Source: DASYPQ01 sp041488095 (lineage in GTDB: Bacteria > Planctomycetota > UBA1135 > GCA-002686595). From it: a stretch of 64,000 nt of DNA. Shown one piece after another: positions 60,932 through 64,000 of the stretch (position 1 is its first letter; every line of letters starts with the position of its first letter). The notes under the pieces are model-generated. The model saw only the letters and a program-made list of their open reading frames with translations, was not told the DNA's origin and did not search any database. The position numbers and the translations under genes were made by a program. Location of the stretch: contig JBGPOP010000001.1 in assembly GCA_041488095.1 (NCBI GenBank), positions 1 through 64,000 of the forward strand, read 5' to 3'.

Positions 60932-62572
60932 CTACTCGATCTCGATCACGTGCCACACGGTCACGGATTTCTGCCCGTTGCGGTCCTGGTGCGTCCCGTC
61001 CCACAGGGCGCTCGCGAGGAACGCCTTGGTCCCCGGCTTCAGGGCGATCTCCGCCGGTGCGCGCGCCGCCATCGAGCGCACGAAGACGACGTCCCAGAAC
61101 CCGTCGGTCCATGCGCCGCGAGCGGAGAAGGTCCCCTCGGGCCCCTTCCCTGCATTCACCTGGATCGGAGCGAGCGTGCTGAACCCCTCGGCAAAGAGCG
61201 CCTCGCCCGCCGTCGTGCGCTTGCGGACCGCCATCGGGTTCCCGGCCGCGCTGGCCGTGAAGTACATGGGCTCGTCGGCCTGCGCGACGTGGCCGTAGAC
61301 GTCGGGCGGCGTGTTGGGGCGGTAGTCGGCGATGTCGCGCGCGCGCTCGAGGTCGCGCTCCCAGGCCGCCTTCCACATCCAGATGTTCACGGGCGAGCCC
61401 TTCGAGCCCATGGTGAAGATGGGCGGGTCCTGCGCGGCCGAGAGCTGGATGCCGGCCGCGTCGGGGAAGACGTCCTGCCCGAGGATCTCGTCGTCCTTGG
61501 TCGCGTCTTCCCAGGAGAGCCGGACCGCGATGTCCTTGCCGTCGTGCAGCGCGCGCACGACGAGGCCCTCGATGCGGTCGTCGCGCCACCACAGGGGCGC
61601 GACCGCGCGGTAGGTTCCCTCGGCCTGCCGCCACCCCGGGCTCGCCGCGTCGCGCGGCAGCTCGCCCTGGACGCGCCGGGCCTTGATCGTGTGCCGGTGC
61701 TGCGCGACGCGGTCCTGCGCGCCGGGCTTGACCATGCTCTCCACGAACCGTGCGACGTTCCACGCCTCCTTCGGGTCGTCGAAGCTCATCGCGGGCATCG
61801 GGCTGCCGGACATGCCAGCGCGGAGGCGCGTCACGATGTCCTTGGCCGTGCTGCCGCCCTTGAAGACCCCGGCCGTGAAATCGCGCGGCTGCGTCGGTGT
61901 GCCGTCCTCGTTCTTCTGGTCCTTCCCGCCGCGGCCGGTGCCGTCGGGTCCGTGGCACAGCGCGCAGGTCTTCAGGAAGATCCTCCGGCCCTCCTGGAAC
62001 GCGACCGGATCGGCCGGCGGCTGCGTGCCCGTCTCGATCGCCGGCCCGGGCGTGAGCTGCCTCTCGGCGATCTCGCGGGCCTCCTTCTCCGGAAGCTCCT
62101 CCTCGTCCGCCTTGGCCTTCGAAAGCAGCACCTTCGTCTTGCCGTCGATCGCGAGCCGGCGGACGTACGCGGCCAGGCTCTCGAGGTCGGCCTCGGGCAT
62201 CCAGTCCCAGGGCGGCATCGCCGAGCCGGGCATCCCGCGCTTCAAGGTGGCGACGAGGTCGGCGTCGGTCGGCACGCCGTTCTGGGTGGAGACGAGGCGG
62301 AAGCGGCCGCTCGTGAAGTCTCGCGGGGTGGGCGAGAGCAGGTAGGCCGCCTGCCCGTCTCCGGCGCCAGCGGCTCCGTGACACACGGCGCACTGCTGCG
62401 CGAACAGGACCTCGCCGCGAGCGAGATCAGGAGCGCGCTGTGGAATCGGCACGCTCGGGACGCCCGGAGCTTCGATGGACCGGCCCGAGGACGAGACGAA
62501 GAGAATGAGCCCCGCGAAGACCCACAGGGTCCAGCCTGGGCTTCGCAGGATCTTGCGCGTGGATTTCCGCAT
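60932..62572 (-). CDS. Gamma subunit fusion: diheme cytochrome c plus ethylbenzene-dehydrogenase-like heme-b domain
   Basis: A 546-residue protein. N-terminal anchor (LWVFAGLILFVSSS), then two cytochrome c modules: CAVCH at 61-65 and CALCH at 203-207, each followed by Met-containing loops (RGMPGSAMPPW, AGMSGSPMPAMSF). The C-terminal 230 residues (RALHDGKDIAVRLSWEDATK, MGSKGSPVNIWMWKAAWERD, FSARGAWTDGFWDVVFVRSM) match the EBDH-gamma-type heme-b-binding domain. In type II DMSO reductases that domain is the membrane-side or electron-exit subunit. The fusion joins a heme-b gamma domain to a diheme-c electron donor in one chain. It is the first gene of the operon, with GGAGG before the ATG, and ends 13 nt before the alpha subunit gene. 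Confidence 0.88.
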   Translation of the reverse strand: MRKSTRKILRSPGWTLWVFAGLILFVSSSGRSIEAPGVPSVPIPQRAPDLARGEVLFAQQCAVCHGAAGAGDGQAAYLLSPTPRDFTSGRFRLVSTQNGVPTDADLVATLKRGMPGSAMPPWDWMPEADLESLAAYVRRLAIDGKTKVLLSKAKADEEELPEKEAREIAERQLTPGPAIETGTQPPADPVAFQEGRRIFLKTCALCHGPDGTGRGGKDQKNEDGTPTQPRDFTAGVFKGGSTAKDIVTRLRAGMSGSPMPAMSFDDPKEAWNVARFVESMVKPGAQDRVAQHRHTIKARRVQGELPRDAASPGWRQAEGTYRAVAPLWWRDDRIEGLVVRALHDGKDIAVRLSWEDATKDDEILGQDVFPDAAGIQLSAAQDPPIFTMGSKGSPVNIWMWKAAWERDLERARDIADYRPNTPPDVYGHVAQADEPMYFTASAAGNPMAVRKRTTAGEALFAEGFSTLAPIQVNAGKGPEGTFSARGAWTDGFWDVVFVRSMAARAPAEIALKPGTKAFLASALWDGTHQDRNGQKSVTVWHVIEIE

Positions 62573-62723
62573 CTCGTGCACCTCCGTCTCGGTCGGACCT
62601 CGCCTCCCTGCACCCTGGAGCGGGCGCAGGCGCGGTCCACGTGCACAGGAATACTTGCTTGCCGCGTTCCCGCCTCTACGCCAGAGTGCTGAGCGTTCCG
62701 TCGCGTGGTGCGTAGGAACGAGC

Positions 62724-63425
62724 ATGAGCGACCCCTCGGTCCTGCAGACCCTCTCGGCCCTCCCGCACTTCCGTCTTCTCGACGCCGGGCTGCTCGAGCG
62801 CGTCGCCGACGGTTCGCGCCTCGTGCGCCTGCAGTCCGGCGAGATCCTCTTCCACGAAGGCGAGCCTTGCCGCGGCTTCTTCGCGATCCGGAGCGGGGCG
62901 GTGAAGCTCTTCCGCATGACGCCCGAGGGCCGCGAGCAGGTCGTCCACAACCTCGGCGCGGGCCAGACGTTCGCCGAGGCGGCGCTCCTCAACCTGGGCC
63001 GCTACCCCGCCGCGGCGGTCGCCACCGAGAGCCCGACCGAGCTCGTCGAAATCGCGGGCGAGCACTTTTCGAGGCTTTTTCGCGAGGACAGCCGCCTCGC
63101 GGCCGCCATGGTCGGCTCGCTCTCGATGCGCCTGCTCTCGCTCGTCGAGCGCGTCGAGGAGCTCTCGCTCGCCAACGCCGGCTCACGGCTCGCGCGCCAC
63201 CTGATGCGCCAGCCCGGCAAGGGGCCGTCCGACCGCGTCCGGGTCGACCTGTCGATGGCGAAGAAGGACCTGGCCGCTCACCTCTCGATGACGCCCGAGA
63301 CTCTCTCCCGACTCCTGCGGCGCTGGCAGGACCAGGGGCTGATCGAGTCGGAGCGGGCGAGCGTCACGGTCCTGGACCCGGTGAGGCTCCTCGCCATGGC
63401 GGACGGCGAGGAGCCCGCTGCCTGA
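62724..63425 (+). CDS. Crp/Fnr-family transcriptional regulator (Dnr-like)
   Basis: A 233-residue protein. The cNMP-binding-like beta barrel is LQSGEILFHEGEPCRGFFAI and SGAVKLFRMTPEGREQVVHN; the helix-turn-helix is MAKKDLAAHLSMTPETLSRL. The four-Cys cluster of oxygen-sensing Fnr is absent (one Cys only, in GEPCRG), so a heme or cAMP-like mode as in Dnr or Crp is more likely. The DNA recognition helix with E-T-L-S-R is the type that reads TTGAN4-6TCAA sites, and a perfect TTGAC-N4-GTCAA lies at 63429-63442. It is divergent from the NXR-like operon (151-bp gap). Confidence 0.85.
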   Translation: MSDPSVLQTLSALPHFRLLDAGLLERVADGSRLVRLQSGEILFHEGEPCRGFFAIRSGAVKLFRMTPEGREQVVHNLGAGQTFAEAALLNLGRYPAAAVATESPTELVEIAGEHFSRLFREDSRLAAAMVGSLSMRLLSLVERVEELSLANAGSRLARHLMRQPGKGPSDRVRVDLSMAKKDLAAHLSMTPETLSRLLRRWQDQGLIESERASVTVLDPVRLLAMADGEEPAA

Positions 63426-63428
63426 GGC

Positions 63429-63470
63429 TTGACATCGGTCAAGGAGCCTCCGCCGTCCCCGCCCGATACT
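63429..63470 (+). promoter_or_regulatory. FNR/DNR-type box and class II promoter of the hemerythrin gene
   Basis: TTGACATCGGTCAA (63429-63442) is a perfect TTGAC-N4-GTCAA palindrome. GATACT (63465-63470) is a fair -10, and the predicted start near 63477 puts the box centre (63435.5) at about -41, the hallmark of class II activation by FNR/Dnr proteins. The regulator gene directly upstream ends 3 nt before the box. Confidence 0.65.
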
Positions 63471-63535
63471 TTCTTCGGGACTTCGGTCCCCTTCCCGGCT
63501 ATGGACCGAACGGCGACCGAACACCGGAGACAACC

Positions 63536-64000
63536 ATGGAAACCACGACCGGCGCCTCGCGCGCCACCGAGATCCTGATGGCCGAGCACGAGGTCATCCT
63601 GAACGTCCTCGACTGCCTGCAGAAGCTCGCCGACGATTCCTCCCGAGCCGAGACGTTCGACGTCCGCTCGGCCAAGGACATCCTCGAGTTCTTCGGTGCC
63701 TTCGCGGACAAGTGTCACCACGGCAAGGAGGAGGGCGCGCTCTTCCCGATGCTCTTCCAGAAGGGTTTGCCGCGCCACGTCGGGCCGGTCGCGGTGATGC
63801 TCTCCGAGCACGAGGAGGGCCGCGCCGAGATCGCCGGCATGCGCGCCGCGATCGCCGCCCTCGAGCAGGGCCACAGCGAAGGCGTGCAGCGCTTCGTCGG
63901 GCACGCCCGCGCCTACGTCGAGCTCCTGCGCGACCACATCGCCAAGGAGAACACCGTCCTGTTCCCGATGGCGGACGGGATGCTGAACCCCGCCGAGCAA
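63536..64000 (+). CDS. Hemerythrin-domain protein (cut by window end)
   Basis: The gene begins at the ATG at 63536 (CGGAGA before it) and continues past the window; 155 codons are visible. The hemerythrin/HHE-type four-helix bundle is seen as LMAEHEVILNVLDCLQKLA, DKCHHGKEEGALFPMLFQKG, MLSEHEEGRAEIAGMRAAI and LLRDHIAKENTVLFPMADGM. The His and Glu residues of the diiron site (H18 in AEHE, H-H-x-x-x-E, S-E-H-E-E, D-H-x-x-x-E) are present. Such proteins bind oxygen or NO, or take part in iron-sulfur repair as in RIC/YtfE. Control by the Crp/Fnr protein is inferred from the box at 63429. Confidence 0.88.
   Translation, partial: METTTGASRATEILMAEHEVILNVLDCLQKLADDSSRAETFDVRSAKDILEFFGAFADKCHHGKEEGALFPMLFQKGLPRHVGPVAVMLSEHEEGRAEIAGMRAAIAALEQGHSEGVQRFVGHARAYVELLRDHIAKENTVLFPMADGMLNPAEQ

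Noticed and set aside
62573..62723. Search for an FNR-type box in front of the NXR-like operon
   Set aside because: No TTGAY-N4-RTCAA pattern on either strand; only a good Shine-Dalgarno sequence is visible.

Overview
The window looks like a piece of a high-GC Planctomycetota-type chromosome. This is inferred from gene content and no rRNA is present: an ECF sigma factor fused to a membrane anchor and carboxypeptidase-regulatory-like repeats, an FGly sulfatase, an FG-GAP/ASPIC-UnbV protein, a Hanks-type kinase N-terminus beside a caspase-fold protease, and many multidomain exported proteins. Because GC is high, long antisense open frames run through almost every gene and were discarded. I saw no rRNA, tRNA, CRISPR array, transposase or prophage. 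No stretch longer than 300 bases lacks a gene.

Left part (1-13.7 kb). A truncated Ser/Thr kinase gene (minus) faces away from a caspase-like protease. Next is a metal-uptake set: a small exported protein, an outer-membrane barrel, a ZnuA-like binding protein and a ZnuB-like permease fused to HEAT-like repeats. No ATPase gene is present. Then comes an aerobic benzoyl-CoA (box) locus: the regulator boxR (XRE plus shikimate-kinase-like) diverges from boxC and boxB across a 70-bp intergenic region containing an AT-rich palindrome. A large exported protein of unknown function follows.

Middle part (13.7-44.4 kb). This holds mixed housekeeping and envelope genes. They include an SGNH hydrolase, a glycosyltransferase and a sulfatase; an ALDH7-type dehydrogenase divergent from ettA with a NUDIX gene; and the conserved tig-clpP-clpX cluster. 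They also include a giant gluzincin-type protease, a DHH phosphoesterase, an RlmN-type radical SAM enzyme, a membrane multiheme cytochrome with an ASPIC/UnbV-TPR partner, L-lysine 6-aminotransferase beside an ALDH-like pseudoenzyme, rnpA-yidD, and a TolB-like propeller lipoprotein. Several genes carry a TAnnnT hexamer only 7-10 nt before the start codon, which suggests leaderless transcripts.

Right part (44.4-64 kb). After an unknown exported helical protein, an M28 peptidase and an MBL hydrolase come a small toxin/antitoxin-like pair and the membrane-anchored sigma factor. The most striking feature follows: a tightly packed eight-gene minus-strand operon (62572 to 53384). It encodes a nitrite oxidoreductase/nitrate reductase-like complex: a diheme-c plus heme-b gamma subunit, a Tat-exported molybdopterin alpha subunit, a small protein, a four-cluster Fe-S beta subunit, a TorD-type chaperone, an unknown protein, a CBS protein and a mini heme-copper-oxidase-like membrane protein. 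It is divergent from a Crp/Fnr regulator gene. Downstream of the regulator, a hemerythrin gene (cut by the window end) has a perfect FNR/DNR-type box placed as in class II promoters. The alpha and beta subunits resemble the periplasmic NXR lineage (Nitrospira, Nitrospina, anammox). The direction of the reaction cannot be read from sequence.
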